A DNA stretch of 64,000 nt from Candidatus Thiodiazotropha sp. CDECU1 (GCF_963455295.1 NZ_OY734020.1:3038001-3102000), one strand, 5' to 3'. Counted from the first letter of the stretch, positions 26,696-34,897 are shown. Notes: generated by a model not told the origin, from the sequence alone. A program made the numbers and translations.

Positions 26696-27334
26696 ATGAA
26701 CAGTAGATTGCCACAACGTGGAACAAATGGTGATAGAGCTAAATTCGCTGAGAATTTTGTTACTTCTCGTATGGCTGGTTTCAAAAAGGACATGAAAATA
26801 TGTTTAACCCCAATCCTGTCTGAAACCAGATCGGGACCTACACATGCTTATTTCCCCGCACTTGCTTCCTGCTGCGGAACATTAGAGTACCTATCTGCAT
26901 TGTATACGGGTCGCGTAAACGGTTTAGGTTGGAAAGATGTATATCGCTGGGCATCAATTTATTTGCCCCAACCAGACTACAACAGCGAAACTATTCGTAT
27001 TCTCGTCCAAGCCTTCAGGAATGCAGTCGCTCATAGAGGTATTGCTTCTGGAGTTTGGACTGATCAAAAACCTGGACCAAGCAAAGGCTGGAGGCTTACC
27101 TGGAAGATATATGCAAATAGCACACGTCCTTCCATAAGAATCATTAAAGAAGACGGGGTCATAAAGAATGATCCGCCATGGGAATGTAAGATTACACATA
27201 GAGTGCATATCCATTTAAAGTCAATGGAACTAGATATTAGAAAAGGTGCTGAAGGTTTTGCGAAAGACTTTATAAGTAAGCCTGAACTCATTAAGCCATT
27301 TTACTCATGTATGAATAAACTATACCCAAAATGA
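26696..27334 (+). CDS. Cassette-encoded protein with HEPN-like RNxxxH motif
   Basis: 212 residues from the ATG at 26696. No membrane segment. The stretch LVQAFRNAVAHRG (near residue 107) has an R-N-x3-H arrangement flanked by helix-forming sequence, as in HEPN domains, a superfamily that includes RNase toxins and defence proteins. The rest, with GWRLTWKIYANS and VHIHLKSMELDI, looks like a mixed alpha/beta region that I do not recognise. The motif alone is suggestive, not proof. The gene lies between attC site C and the IS1111-disrupted site D. Confidence 0.7.
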   Translation: MNSRLPQRGTNGDRAKFAENFVTSRMAGFKKDMKICLTPILSETRSGPTHAYFPALASCCGTLEYLSALYTGRVNGLGWKDVYRWASIYLPQPDYNSETIRILVQAFRNAVAHRGIASGVWTDQKPGPSKGWRLTWKIYANSTRPSIRIIKEDGVIKNDPPWECKITHRVHIHLKSMELDIRKGAEGFAKDFISKPELIKPFYSCMNKLYPK

Positions 27335-27357
27335 ATTTGTATACTACGCATAAACAT

Positions 27358-27367
27358 GTATAACGTA
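27358..27367 (+). other. Left remnant of attC site D
   Basis: GTATAAC (27358-27364) fits the left core heptamer, and the sequence runs straight into the inverted repeat of the IS1111-type element. Its partner core GTTAGAT is at 28756-28762 on the far side of the insertion. Confidence 0.5.
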
Positions 27368-27380
27368 TATGGACTCCTCC

Positions 27381-27625
27381 TGTTCAGCAATGTATTTTCA
27401 GGAAAATAACGAAATAGTTTGGTTCACGTATATCCGGTCTTGTTTATGGGGAGCTACCCCTGACCTCAACGGTACAATACACCGTTTGCCAGATGCCTTA
27501 TCGAGACGGTGGCTTCAAGAGCCGTCGTTATACCCAGGTTTTATCCGGCTGACTATTTTGTCAGTTTCCGTTAGTACATTACCTAAACTCGGCCTACAAC
27601 TGTGTCTTTTGAGATGAATGAAGTG
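27381..27625 (-). ncRNA. Candidate bridge-RNA region of the IS1111-type element
   Basis: About 245 bp without a gene lie between the transposase stop codon and the inverted repeat. In the IS1111 group the bridge RNA is encoded at this downstream end. Several dyads are visible, such as GAGACGGTGGC with GAGCCGTCG near 27503-27528. The RNA itself is inferred from family knowledge and position. Confidence 0.35.
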
Positions 27626-28651
27626 CTACTGCGCGACAGGCGCCCTATATTCATCCCCGCTGATTAAAATAGACCAGGCCATTCTGACTATCTTATTGGC
27701 CAATGCCACAGCCGTATTATTTGCATGTTTTGTAGAAAGTTGTTGGCGTACCCAAGCACTCAATCCATCCTTCTTGCCGTGTACTCTATGCAGGGTAGAC
27801 CGCGCGCCATGCACCAGCAAACAGCGAAGATACTTGTCACCCCGCTTAGTGATTTTTCCAAGCCTATTCTTTCCACCACTTCCGGAATGGGATGGAACCA
27901 AGCCCAGACTTGCACTGGCATCTCGACCTCGACGGAAGGCACTGCCATCACCTAAGCGAGCATAGAGCATGCTTGCTACCAGCCAACCGACACCAGGTAT
28001 CTTTTCGAGTCGTACACAGGCATCAATTTTCTTTGCGTGATTGACAAGTGTGCTGGTCGTCTCCTCAATGATTTTATCCAGGACCAATAACTGGTTGTAT
28101 AAATGCCACAAAGCGCTCCTTGCGACGGTCGTTAATTCGTTTTCTGCATCTTCTAAAGCTGAAGTAATCTGCTGGCGCAGTCGATGTAAACCCTTGGAGA
28201 AGTTAATCCCATATTCCATGGCAAAGCCTCTGATGCGGTTACCTAACTGTGTCCTTTGTTTGATATAGCCACTGCGTAGTTTATGCTGAATTGCCAGATC
28301 CTGTTGCTCCAAGGTACGTATGGTAACAAAGTAGATATTGGGATTCTTGGATGCTTCGTAAATGGCTACGGCATCGTTTTTGTCACTTTTGTTGCCACTA
28401 CGGTATTTAGCAACCAGATGGGGTGGAATCAGCTGCGCCTTGTAGCCTAATTGCGTGAAACGTCTTCCCCAGTAATGAGCTGATCCGCAGGCTTCCATAT
28501 AGATACAAGCTTCTGGATGTTGCAATACCAGTTGTACTAATCGCTTCGAATTCATGCCCTTATTGATCAACTTCTTACCATACTTATTAAAAACAGCAAC
28601 TTGGAACACGTCTTTGGCGAGGTCTATGGTGATTGTGGTAATATTTTTCAT
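27626..28651 (-). CDS. IS1111-type transposase (DEDD recombinase)
   Basis: 341 residues. N-terminal DEDD domain begins [21 protein letters not shown], with E in [17 protein letters not shown] and D in [12 protein letters not shown]. The C-terminal domain contains [21 protein letters not shown] with the conserved region around the catalytic serine in [21 protein letters not shown]. The protein looks intact. It differs strongly from the other IS110-family transposase at 25427-26380, so two independent insertions are present. Confidence 0.93.
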   Translation of the reverse strand: MKNITTITIDLAKDVFQVAVFNKYGKKLINKGMNSKRLVQLVLQHPEACIYMEACGSAHYWGRRFTQLGYKAQLIPPHLVAKYRSGNKSDKNDAVAIYEASKNPNIYFVTIRTLEQQDLAIQHKLRSGYIKQRTQLGNRIRGFAMEYGINFSKGLHRLRQQITSALEDAENELTTVARSALWHLYNQLLVLDKIIEETTSTLVNHAKKIDACVRLEKIPGVGWLVASMLYARLGDGSAFRRGRDASASLGLVPSHSGSGGKNRLGKITKRGDKYLRCLLVHGARSTLHRVHGKKDGLSAWVRQQLSTKHANNTAVALANKIVRMAWSILISGDEYRAPVAQ

Positions 28652-28723
28652 GGTATGGGCTCCGTTGGTTTTGGTCGACCTGTCACTTTAGCGAGATTTC
28701 AGCTTAAGGTGGAGGAGTCCATA

Positions 28724-28762
28724 CCATTGAGACACGGGGTCTCGTTAATAAAGCTGTTAGAT
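28724..28762 (+). other. Right part of attC site D
   Basis: The right core GTTAGAT (28756-28762) matches GTTRRRY exactly. Within the segment GAGAC and GTCTC form a 5-bp hairpin around ACGGG, which could be the inner arms of a short attC. The left core is separated from it by the IS1111-type element. Confidence 0.55.
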
Positions 28763-29978
28763 GACAAACATGAAAATAGGACATCTTAATATTCCAAAGC
28801 CTGAGCTTGAAAGATTCTCGTTCACACACGATATTCAAACACGCCTATATCTCCAATATTCTGAAATAATTGAAAACACAGATATAGGTAAACAGGTTTT
28901 GAGCGCAATGGAAGCTGACCCTAGAGTAATAGATCTAGAAGGTCACATGATTTCCAAAGGTTCAAGTGCATCAGGATTTGAAACCAAAGTACTTGCCATG
29001 TGGTTTTTATGGGCAACAAACGAATTTGGACAAAAAGTTGCTGAAAAAAGTCTCAATGCATTTTTGGATTCTGATGAAATTCCAATTGTTAATACATTGT
29101 GGGTATTAGGAGTTGAAGTTGATGATACTATCCAGTTAACAAATGGTCTATGTATAACTCCTATATCGGAAATGCCTAATTCTCGTGAGAAAGAACATTA
29201 CCTAAAACACAGCTTTGACGATACAGGGCATCAACAACCAAAACCCAAAGCTGCTATTACGTATCAGACAACAATAACAAGATCTCATAAAGATGACGAC
29301 CCTTCGACCACTTTCGAAAGAGACAAGGATTTCTGGGAATCATCTAAGTTACTTTATGATGCATCGCTGGCATTAAATGCGATTGAAAACACTTCATGTA
29401 TTCCATATTTCTCAACTGCATATACATTACCTAACATGCCTATCGGATTGTTTGGCGGCTCAGGAGGAGGCGCTCCTCTACACGATATAATTGGGCATAG
29501 AGTAACAAAGATCGTATTAGAACAGTCGGATAGTATTAATACTGTTCTATCATCATTGTTGGGTATGTCTGAAAAAGAAAAAGCGCGGTATAGTCGTGTG
29601 CTTTCTCGACTTTCCCAATCAAAACGAAGAGAACAAATTGAAGATAAAATACTAGATTTAGGCATTGCTCTAGAGATGGCTTTACTTGAAGATAACAAAA
29701 ACAACCAACAACTTTCACTAACCTTCAGACTTCGTGGGAGTTGGCTTATTTCTGCCGATGAGACTGAGCGACTATCGATATATAGAGAACTTAGAGATGT
29801 TTATAACTATAGAAGCCAAGTTGCACATAGTGGAGTGTTATGTGGAAATGATGTGGAAAAAATTAACGCTGTCAGAGAGTCTTTTACTAGCTACGCGTTA
29901 ATTGCAGAGCGAATCGTAAGAAAGCTGATCTGTGAGGAAAGGCCGAACTGGTCGAAATTATTATTAGGAATCATCTAA
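28761..29978 (+). CDS. ApeA-like HEPN domain protein, cassette encoded
   Basis: 405 residues from an ATG that overlaps the attC core GTTAGAT. The C-terminal third (about 280-400) has the HEPN_Apea pattern: LDLGIALEMALLED, TFRLRGSWLI, ERLSIYRELRDVYNYRSQVAHSG, with the R-x4-H catalytic-type motif (R351 and H356). The N-terminal two thirds are unassigned. ApeA-type HEPN proteins are anti-phage RNases that target tRNA in known cases. A defence role here is inference from this domain. A second site supporting it is the HEPN-like gene in the previous cassette. Its stop codon is within attC site E. Confidence 0.78.
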   Translation: MTNMKIGHLNIPKPELERFSFTHDIQTRLYLQYSEIIENTDIGKQVLSAMEADPRVIDLEGHMISKGSSASGFETKVLAMWFLWATNEFGQKVAEKSLNAFLDSDEIPIVNTLWVLGVEVDDTIQLTNGLCITPISEMPNSREKEHYLKHSFDDTGHQQPKPKAAITYQTTITRSHKDDDPSTTFERDKDFWESSKLLYDASLALNAIENTSCIPYFSTAYTLPNMPIGLFGGSGGGAPLHDIIGHRVTKIVLEQSDSINTVLSSLLGMSEKEKARYSRVLSRLSQSKRREQIEDKILDLGIALEMALLEDNKNNQQLSLTFRLRGSWLISADETERLSIYRELRDVYNYRSQVAHSGVLCGNDVEKINAVRESFTSYALIAERIVRKLICEERPNWSKLLLGII

Positions 29979-30028
29979 CAATGCACTCCAGCTGACGCCA
30001 AAAAGCGGCGCAGCTGAGCTTAAACGTT
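29973..30028 (+). other. attC recombination site E, left part (interrupted at its right core)
   Basis: The left core ATCTAAC (29973-29979) matches RYYYAAC exactly. Arms CAGCTGACGCC and GGCGCAGCTG pair with a single bulged A, a classic attC feature. The site reaches ACGTT at 30028 and is then cut by the IS1182-type element; GTTAGGC, a perfect right core, resumes at 31763 on the far side. The intact site would have been about 60 bp. Confidence 0.85.
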
Positions 30029-31762
30029 GAGGCTGTCGGAAAACCCCATAATCCGATAAAATCACATAGACAATAACGGTGCATGGAGAAAGGAAGATGG
30101 CACGTTATAAGGATTACAACTACGATCAGATGAAAATGCTGCCCGTGTCCTATGAGAAACAAATCCTGCCGGGCAGTTTCGAATACTCCCTCTCCTACCT
30201 GATCGATAACGAGCTTGATATAAGCGCATTTGACCAACAGTATCAAAACGACAGCACAGGCCGGCCTGCCTATGATCCCAAACTGCTGTTAAAGATCATC
30301 ATTCTTGCCTATTCCAAGGGCATTACCAGCAGCCGTCAGATCGAACGCCTATGTCGCGAGAATATCGTGTTCATGGCGCTGTCGGCAGACCTGCAACCCG
30401 ACCACAGTACAGTAGCAGATTTCATCTCCCGCGCCCCTGATACGATAGCCGACCTGTTTGGACAAGTCGTATTGGTGTGTGATCGGTTAGGCCTGATCGG
30501 TAAAGAGATGTTCGCCGTTGATGGCTGCAAGCTGCCCTCAAACGCGTCCAAGAGCTGGAGCGGCACACATGCTGAACTGAAGAAGAAACGACAGAAGATC
30601 GATCGCGCGGTGCGACGCATGCTGCAACGCCATCGTGAGCAGGATACAGCGGAACAACAACCGGATATCTACGAGCGAGAGCAAGAGCAGATCAAAAAGC
30701 TGCGAGCAGCCTCACGTAAGATCAAACAGCACCTGGACACCGAGCCCGAGCGCAAGGGCACAAGCGGGAAGAGGGTCAAAAGCAACATCACCGACAACGA
30801 AAGCGCCAAGATGAAGACCAGCCACGGGGTTATCCAGGGCTACACCGGCGTTGCCGCCGCCGACAGTCTACACCAGGTGGTCGTGCACGCCGAAGCCTTT
30901 GGGCAAGGCCAGGAACATGGTCTGCTCAAGCCCGTAATAGAAGGGATCAGGGAGACCTTCAAAGAGAGCAGCCCCAAAGAAGAGAGGAAACTGCAAAAGA
31001 CCAAGATCACTGCCGACTCGGGATACCACAACCGGGATACCCTGGAATACCTGGAAGCCGAAGGCATAGACGGCTATCTGGCGGACACCGGCTTTCGCGC
31101 CCGCGACCCCCGGTTCAAGGATCACAAGGCATCGAAAGAGAGAAACAAGCGTAAAGAGAAGGAACGGTTCAGCCAGAGCGAGTTTAAGGTTGACCGCAAT
31201 AACGAGACTTGCCGGTGTCCTGCCGGAAAGGCAATGTGGCTAAAAGCCCGTCGGGCAAGAATCGGCCATCACCTGTTCATGCAGTTCCAGGGCTACGAAC
31301 AAGACTGCGACAACTGCGGCTTGAGGAAACGCTGCCTGAGAAACGAGGCCCAGCATACACCAAGGCAGATCAATGTCACACTGGATATCACGCAGGAACA
31401 GAAGGCGGGAATCCTCGAACGGATGAAGCGTAAGATCGATAGCCCAAGAGGCCGCCATATCTACAGTCAACGATTAGGTACGGTTGAACCGGTGTTTGGC
31501 CATCTCACTGATGCCATTGGGATCAATCGGTTCAGCTATAGAGGCAAAAGGAAAGTTGACGGTCAATGGAAATTGATGATGATGTTACACAATATCCTGA
31601 AGATCCACCGGTATGGATGGGAATGGACTTAGAATCGAGAATGAAACAAAGTTTGGTGCAACAATTAAAGAAGTTGATTAATCAGTAAAACAATGAAAAA
31701 GCTTTGTCAAAAATTGATCATAGGGAAATCTATTTTCCGAAATCAGGTTTTTCGACAGGCTC
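30029..31762 (+). mobile_element. IS1182-type insertion sequence in an attC core site
   Basis: Terminal inverted repeats at 30029-30045 (GAGGCTGTCGGAAAACC) and 31746-31762 match at 15 of 17 positions around an intact transposase. GTT flanks the element on both sides (30026-30028 and 31763-31765), so a 3-bp duplication of the attC core G-T-T, or CGTT depending on the exact end, is likely. The total length is about 1.73 kb. Confidence 0.85.
30097..31632 (+). CDS. IS1182-family transposase (DDE)
   Basis: 511 residues from the ATG at 30097, supported by AAAGGAAG immediately upstream. The N-terminal DUF772 domain includes GRPAYDPKLLLKIIILAYSKGI and the first acidic residue lies in EMFAVDGCKLP. 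The DDE domain continues with TADSGYHNRDTLEYL, a zinc-ribbon-like set of cysteines (CRCPAGKAM and CDNCGLRKRC), and the final glutamate in RLGTVEPVFGHL. The gene appears intact. It is in the same orientation as the cassette genes, the only transposase here that is. Confidence 0.93.
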   Translation: MARYKDYNYDQMKMLPVSYEKQILPGSFEYSLSYLIDNELDISAFDQQYQNDSTGRPAYDPKLLLKIIILAYSKGITSSRQIERLCRENIVFMALSADLQPDHSTVADFISRAPDTIADLFGQVVLVCDRLGLIGKEMFAVDGCKLPSNASKSWSGTHAELKKKRQKIDRAVRRMLQRHREQDTAEQQPDIYEREQEQIKKLRAASRKIKQHLDTEPERKGTSGKRVKSNITDNESAKMKTSHGVIQGYTGVAAADSLHQVVVHAEAFGQGQEHGLLKPVIEGIRETFKESSPKEERKLQKTKITADSGYHNRDTLEYLEAEGIDGYLADTGFRARDPRFKDHKASKERNKRKEKERFSQSEFKVDRNNETCRCPAGKAMWLKARRARIGHHLFMQFQGYEQDCDNCGLRKRCLRNEAQHTPRQINVTLDITQEQKAGILERMKRKIDSPRGRHIYSQRLGTVEPVFGHLTDAIGINRFSYRGKRKVDGQWKLMMMLHNILKIHRYGWEWT

Positions 31763-32083
31763 GTTAGGCGAGAAAAAGGTAAACGTCCTTGATAATGATA
31801 AACGAGACACCCATTCAAAATAGCCTTCATTTTTGAGTATAAATGATAAATGATAAACGAGACACCCATTCAAAATAGCCTTCATTTTTGAGTATGGGGC
31901 GCATCACTGAGCAAGATGGTTGCTCCATCTAGTCACTGATATTTAAGTCATACAGCTTTTTTGCGAGAAACGGCTTGATAATCGGAGATGAATAGTAATT
32001 TTTATACTGTGATCGCACAGTGTCAGACAGGGTTGTACCTCAACTTGCGCTGATGCAGTCGGTTTTAGGTCGGCGAGTGTTAT
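31763..32083 (+). other. Gene-less cassette remnant with tandem duplication
   Basis: This segment starts with the attC right core GTTAGGC (31763-31769) and contains no plausible gene. It holds a 46-bp direct repeat (31795-31840 and 31850-31895, offset 55 bp) and a small hairpin ACTGTG-ATCG-CACAGT at 32006-32021. It ends at the stop codon of the Y1 transposase gene. It looks like the damaged body of a cassette. Confidence 0.5.
31795..31895 (+). repeat. Tandem duplication, 46-bp repeat unit offset by 55 bp
   Basis: Two identical copies of a segment starting ATGATAAACGAGACACC and ending TTTTTGAGTAT. Identity over 46 bp suggests recent duplication by slippage or recombination. It encodes nothing evident. 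Confidence 0.8.
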
Positions 32084-33079
32084 TTACGTAAGCAGTAGCC
32101 GCACAGCCCCGAGATTGGGCGTTCGTCGATACTTCAATCTGCGGCATGTTGCGGTGAGCCTGTGACTCATACCTACAAATCCTTTGAAGCGGCTCTCAAA
32201 GTTTTGGGTCATGTAGAGCCAATGGTTGGTGTCGATCTGTAACCGCTCAAGTATGGGCGGTTGGTTGTCAGGTATATAGCCGCGTTTGTTGTCCAGGATG
32301 GCACGCCCTGTCCAATCAATGAGTTCAAGATAGTCATTGAGCCGAAACGGCAGGCCCTTGGGCATGTCCTGGCGAGGGTAGCCGACGAAGGGCACCAAGC
32401 CGTCGGGTGTTTCATTATTGTCTGCGCGATCCTGATTGCGTTTGAGTTGATCTGTCCGTTCTGCAATGGAGGTGTAGTCGGATTCCTCCGGGGTCTGTGC
32501 CACCCCTGCCCTGACCGGATTGAGGTCCACATAGGCCATGCAGGCCATCAGGGCCTTTTCATCCAGCAGGGCCTGGGATTTGTAGCGGCCCTCCCAGTAG
32601 CGACCGGTGCAGTCGTCCTCTTGGTTGGCCTGACGGGCGATCGGTTCGTTGAGACAGCGCATGAACCAGCTGATGCTGTGCAGCCGTTTGCGCCATTTTG
32701 TCAGTAGTGCCGAAACCGTTTCCTGCTCTGCACGGGTAATGGCGTCTTGAGAGAGATAACGCTGGACGAGTACTGGGAGCGAGAAGAGACGCTCCCAGCG
32801 TGTGATCACCTCTTGCTCGCTCCACTCAGCGGCACGTTCTGTATCCACATGGAGGATGACATGGTAGTGATTCGACATCACGGCATAGGCGCAGATGTCG
32901 ATGGCGAAAACATCAGTCAGCAGTTTCATGCGATCGACGATCCATTGGCGGCGATGTTCATAGCTTTTGCCGGTATGGGTGTCCACACCACAGAGGAAGG
33001 CGCGGCGCACGCAGCGGGAGACGCAGTGGTAATAGGGGGTTTCTTCCAGTAGAACAAGGGCTTTCCTTGGCTTGGGCAT
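32084..33079 (-). CDS. REP-associated tyrosine transposase (RAYT, Y1_Tnp family)
   Basis: 331 residues from the ATG at 33079, which has GGAGTG 5 nt upstream; the longer frame from 33148 lacks support. The N-terminal part has the typical PYYHCVSRCVRRAFLCG start, and the HUH motif is in AYAVMSNHYHVILHVD. The next conserved block is YWEGRYKSQALLDEKALMACMAYVDLNPVRAG, typical of IS200-like RAYT proteins that act on REP hairpins. The gene is antisense to the cassette genes. No clear REP array flanks it. Confidence 0.88.
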   Translation of the reverse strand: MPKPRKALVLLEETPYYHCVSRCVRRAFLCGVDTHTGKSYEHRRQWIVDRMKLLTDVFAIDICAYAVMSNHYHVILHVDTERAAEWSEQEVITRWERLFSLPVLVQRYLSQDAITRAEQETVSALLTKWRKRLHSISWFMRCLNEPIARQANQEDDCTGRYWEGRYKSQALLDEKALMACMAYVDLNPVRAGVAQTPEESDYTSIAERTDQLKRNQDRADNNETPDGLVPFVGYPRQDMPKGLPFRLNDYLELIDWTGRAILDNKRGYIPDNQPPILERLQIDTNHWLYMTQNFESRFKGFVGMSHRLTATCRRLKYRRTPNLGAVRLLLT

Positions 33080-33181
33080 CGTATCACTCCTTGATAGCTG
33101 ATGGTGGTTAGAGATTGCCAGAGTTATTAAATTTTGGCAAATTAGCAATGGTTGTCCGGTTTATTGGGATTTGAGGATCGA

Positions 33182-33784
33182 ATGGAAGTAAATTACGTAC
33201 TTATAGATTTTGAAAATGTGCAACCTAAGAATTTAGAGATTCTTTCAAGGCACCCATTTAAAATCTTGGTTTTCGTAGGAGCAAATCAAACTAAGGTATC
33301 CTTTGACCTAGCTTCTGCGATGCAAACACTGGGAAGTGACGCGAAATACATAAAAATAGCTGGAAATGGACCAAATGCATTAGATTTTCATATTGCATTT
33401 TACATAGGCGAATTAGCGTCAAAAGATCAAAGTGCTCACTTCAATATTATTTCAAAAGATAAAGGTTTTGATCCTTTAGTGGCACATTTAAAAACGAGGG
33501 GTTTCAAAGTGCAGAGGTCTAGTGATCTTGCGGAGATCCCCATTCTAAGGGTGTCTGGCGACACAAGCACTGATGAGAAAATTTCTACCATAGTTACAAA
33601 TTTAATTAGCAGAGGCCAGGCAAGGCCAAGAAAAGTCAAAACTTTACAAAACACTATTAATACTCTATTTACAAAGAAACTTGATAACGAAGAAATGCAG
33701 AAGGTTGTAAGCACACTGAGTCAGCAGAAATATATTCAAATAAATGATGGCAATGTTTCATACAATCTTAAAAAAACACACTAA
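33182..33784 (+). CDS. PIN-like (NYN-type) domain protein, cassette encoded
   Basis: 200 residues from the ATG at 33182, with GAGG 5 nt upstream. The N-terminal 130 residues have PIN/NYN-like acidic residues: VLIDFENVQ (D9, E11), then GNGPNALDFHIAFYIGEL, then IISKDKGFDPLV. These could form a metal-dependent RNase site. The C-terminus (about 140-195) looks like a small winged-helix-like region. Proteins with this start are frequent in mobile and defence regions. Nuclease activity is inferred. Its stop codon overlaps attC site F. Confidence 0.8.
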   Translation: MEVNYVLIDFENVQPKNLEILSRHPFKILVFVGANQTKVSFDLASAMQTLGSDAKYIKIAGNGPNALDFHIAFYIGELASKDQSAHFNIISKDKGFDPLVAHLKTRGFKVQRSSDLAEIPILRVSGDTSTDEKISTIVTNLISRGQARPRKVKTLQNTINTLFTKKLDNEEMQKVVSTLSQQKYIQINDGNVSYNLKKTH

Positions 33785-33847
33785 CAATGGCCTTCACAAG
33801 GATTCGCTACACTGCGTTCCGCTCTCCTGTGAGGCCGAGCGTTAGCG
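33779..33847 (+). other. attC recombination site F (69 bp)
   Basis: Ends CACTAAC and GTTAGCG. The left arm GGCCT-T-CACA-A-GGA pairs with TCCTGTGAGGCC on the right, leaving one T and one A bulged, exactly the asymmetry that directs attC strand choice. It separates the PIN-like gene from the next cassette. Confidence 0.88.
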
Positions 33848-33853
33848 CGCAAC

Positions 33854-34192
33854 ATGAACAACATAGACCCACTACTAAAAAAGACATATGGAGAAAGGCT
33901 CGTTGAGTACTGTGAGAATAATGAAATTTTCATCCCAAGCGGTTTTCAAACAAGAAAATGTCATAAGTTCGCAATTATCAATCTAAGTAGCAACCCAAAG
34001 AAACTTTGCGCATTAACAACTTATATGCCCAATAATGTAACTGAGATAATCCAAAAGCTAGAGCTAGAAAAAGGTAAGCAAGATTGGCTTGTCCTAGACA
34101 TGAAAAGGTGCTGCACTGTTGAGATAGAAGGTAATAAAACAAGGAAAATTAAGGATATAGAAATTGAAAAATATAAACCATCACCAATTTAG
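33854..34192 (+). CDS. Cassette-encoded small protein, unknown function
   Basis: 112 residues from the ATG at 33854, seven bases after attC site F. It is soluble, lysine-rich and AT-rich in codon use. It contains cysteines in VEYCENNE, RKCHKF, KLCALTT and MKRCCTVE. No family is recognised. Only 31 bp separate it from the next reading frame and no attC lies between, so the two may share one cassette. Confidence 0.65.
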   Translation: MNNIDPLLKKTYGERLVEYCENNEIFIPSGFQTRKCHKFAIINLSSNPKKLCALTTYMPNNVTEIIQKLELEKGKQDWLVLDMKRCCTVEIEGNKTRKIKDIEIEKYKPSPI

Positions 34193-34200
34193 CGCTAAAT
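34189..34200. repeat. 12-bp perfect palindrome overlapping a stop codon
   Basis: TTTAGCGCTAAA covers the TAG stop of the 112-residue gene. It could be a trace of a lost attC end or a small terminator; it is too short to decide. Confidence 0.35.
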
Positions 34201-34223
34201 AGGCCATCCAAGGAATCATAGAG

Positions 34224-34772
34224 TTGAACCAGCAATTAAAAAATGAATTGCAGTTGATGCAACAGGAAGATCAACGAGCTTTGCAGGAATTAATCGATAG
34301 CGGGGAGTTGGGTACCACTGAATACCACCCTAGAATGAAAGCAGTACATGAAAAGAAAAACACACGCATCAAAGAAATTATCAGCCACTATGGTTGGCCG
34401 GGTTTTAGTTTAGTCGGCAAAGAAGGATCAAAGGCTGCCTGGTTAGTAGTTCAGCATGCGGTTTTGGATACAGATTTCATGGGCAAATGCTTACCCCTAT
34501 TACAAGATGCAATAAATCAGGGTGAGGCAGAAGGGTGGTGCCTGGCATACCTTCAAGACAGGATGCTTACAATGTCCGGTAAGCCTCAAATATATGGCAC
34601 TCAGCATGATATTGACGAAAATGGAATTGCCCATCCATTGCCAATTGAAGAGCCTGAAAAAGTTGAAACGATACGCAAGAAAGTAGGGCTTGAGCCACTT
34701 TCTGATGCTACGAGACGAATTCAAGAAAGGCACAATTTAACGGTGGCCAATCGTCGTGAAAATAATGGCTAA
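34224..34772 (+). CDS. DUF6624 family protein, cassette encoded
   Basis: 182 residues from a TTG at 34224 (AAGGAA lies 10 nt upstream); the first in-frame ATG at 34257 would drop 11 residues. The core ISHYGWPGFSLVGKEGSKAAWLVVQHAVLDTDF, then MLTMSGKPQIYGTQ and NGIAHPLPIEEPEKV, matches DUF6624. This soluble family is frequent in cassette arrays and near polymorphic-toxin loci. Its function is unknown. The gene's stop lies at the start of attC site G. Confidence 0.8.
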   Translation: MNQQLKNELQLMQQEDQRALQELIDSGELGTTEYHPRMKAVHEKKNTRIKEIISHYGWPGFSLVGKEGSKAAWLVVQHAVLDTDFMGKCLPLLQDAINQGEAEGWCLAYLQDRMLTMSGKPQIYGTQHDIDENGIAHPLPIEEPEKVETIRKKVGLEPLSDATRRIQERHNLTVANRRENNG

Positions 34773-34879
34773 CAAAGCATCGCACAGGTGAACGCGTCGT
34801 TAGCAGGCCGGGAAGCAATCTGGTGAAAGTTGTTGTTCTGCCTTGGGTCACGAGTAGGCACACGATGATGATGTTAGGC
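34767..34879 (+). other. attC recombination site G (about 113 bp, lower certainty)
   Basis: The right core GTTAGGC (34873-34879) is perfect and the left end GGCTAAC is close to consensus, giving complementary outer arms. The inner arms pair only weakly (CATCG near 34779 against CGATG near 34863). A second core-like GTTAGCA at 34799-34805 means the site may be composite. Confidence 0.55.
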
Positions 34880-34897
34880 AGCCACATAACCATACGT

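Larger units (their letters stand above)
27368..28723 (-). mobile_element. IS1111-type insertion sequence inside an attC site
   Basis: A 13-bp perfect inverted repeat (TATGGACTCCTCC at 27368-27380, its complement at 28711-28723) encloses a transposase of the IS110/IS1111 family and a long non-coding stretch downstream of it. Subterminal inverted repeats and a downstream non-coding end are typical of IS1111 members. The element splits attC site D between its left core and its inner arm. IS1111-attC elements are a known group that targets cassette sites. Exact outer ends may lie a few bp beyond the repeats. Confidence 0.8.

Noticed and set aside
27369-27617. 82-residue plus-strand frame in the IS1111-type element
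   Set aside because: It starts in the terminal repeat and lies in the presumed bridge-RNA end; it is unlikely to be translated.
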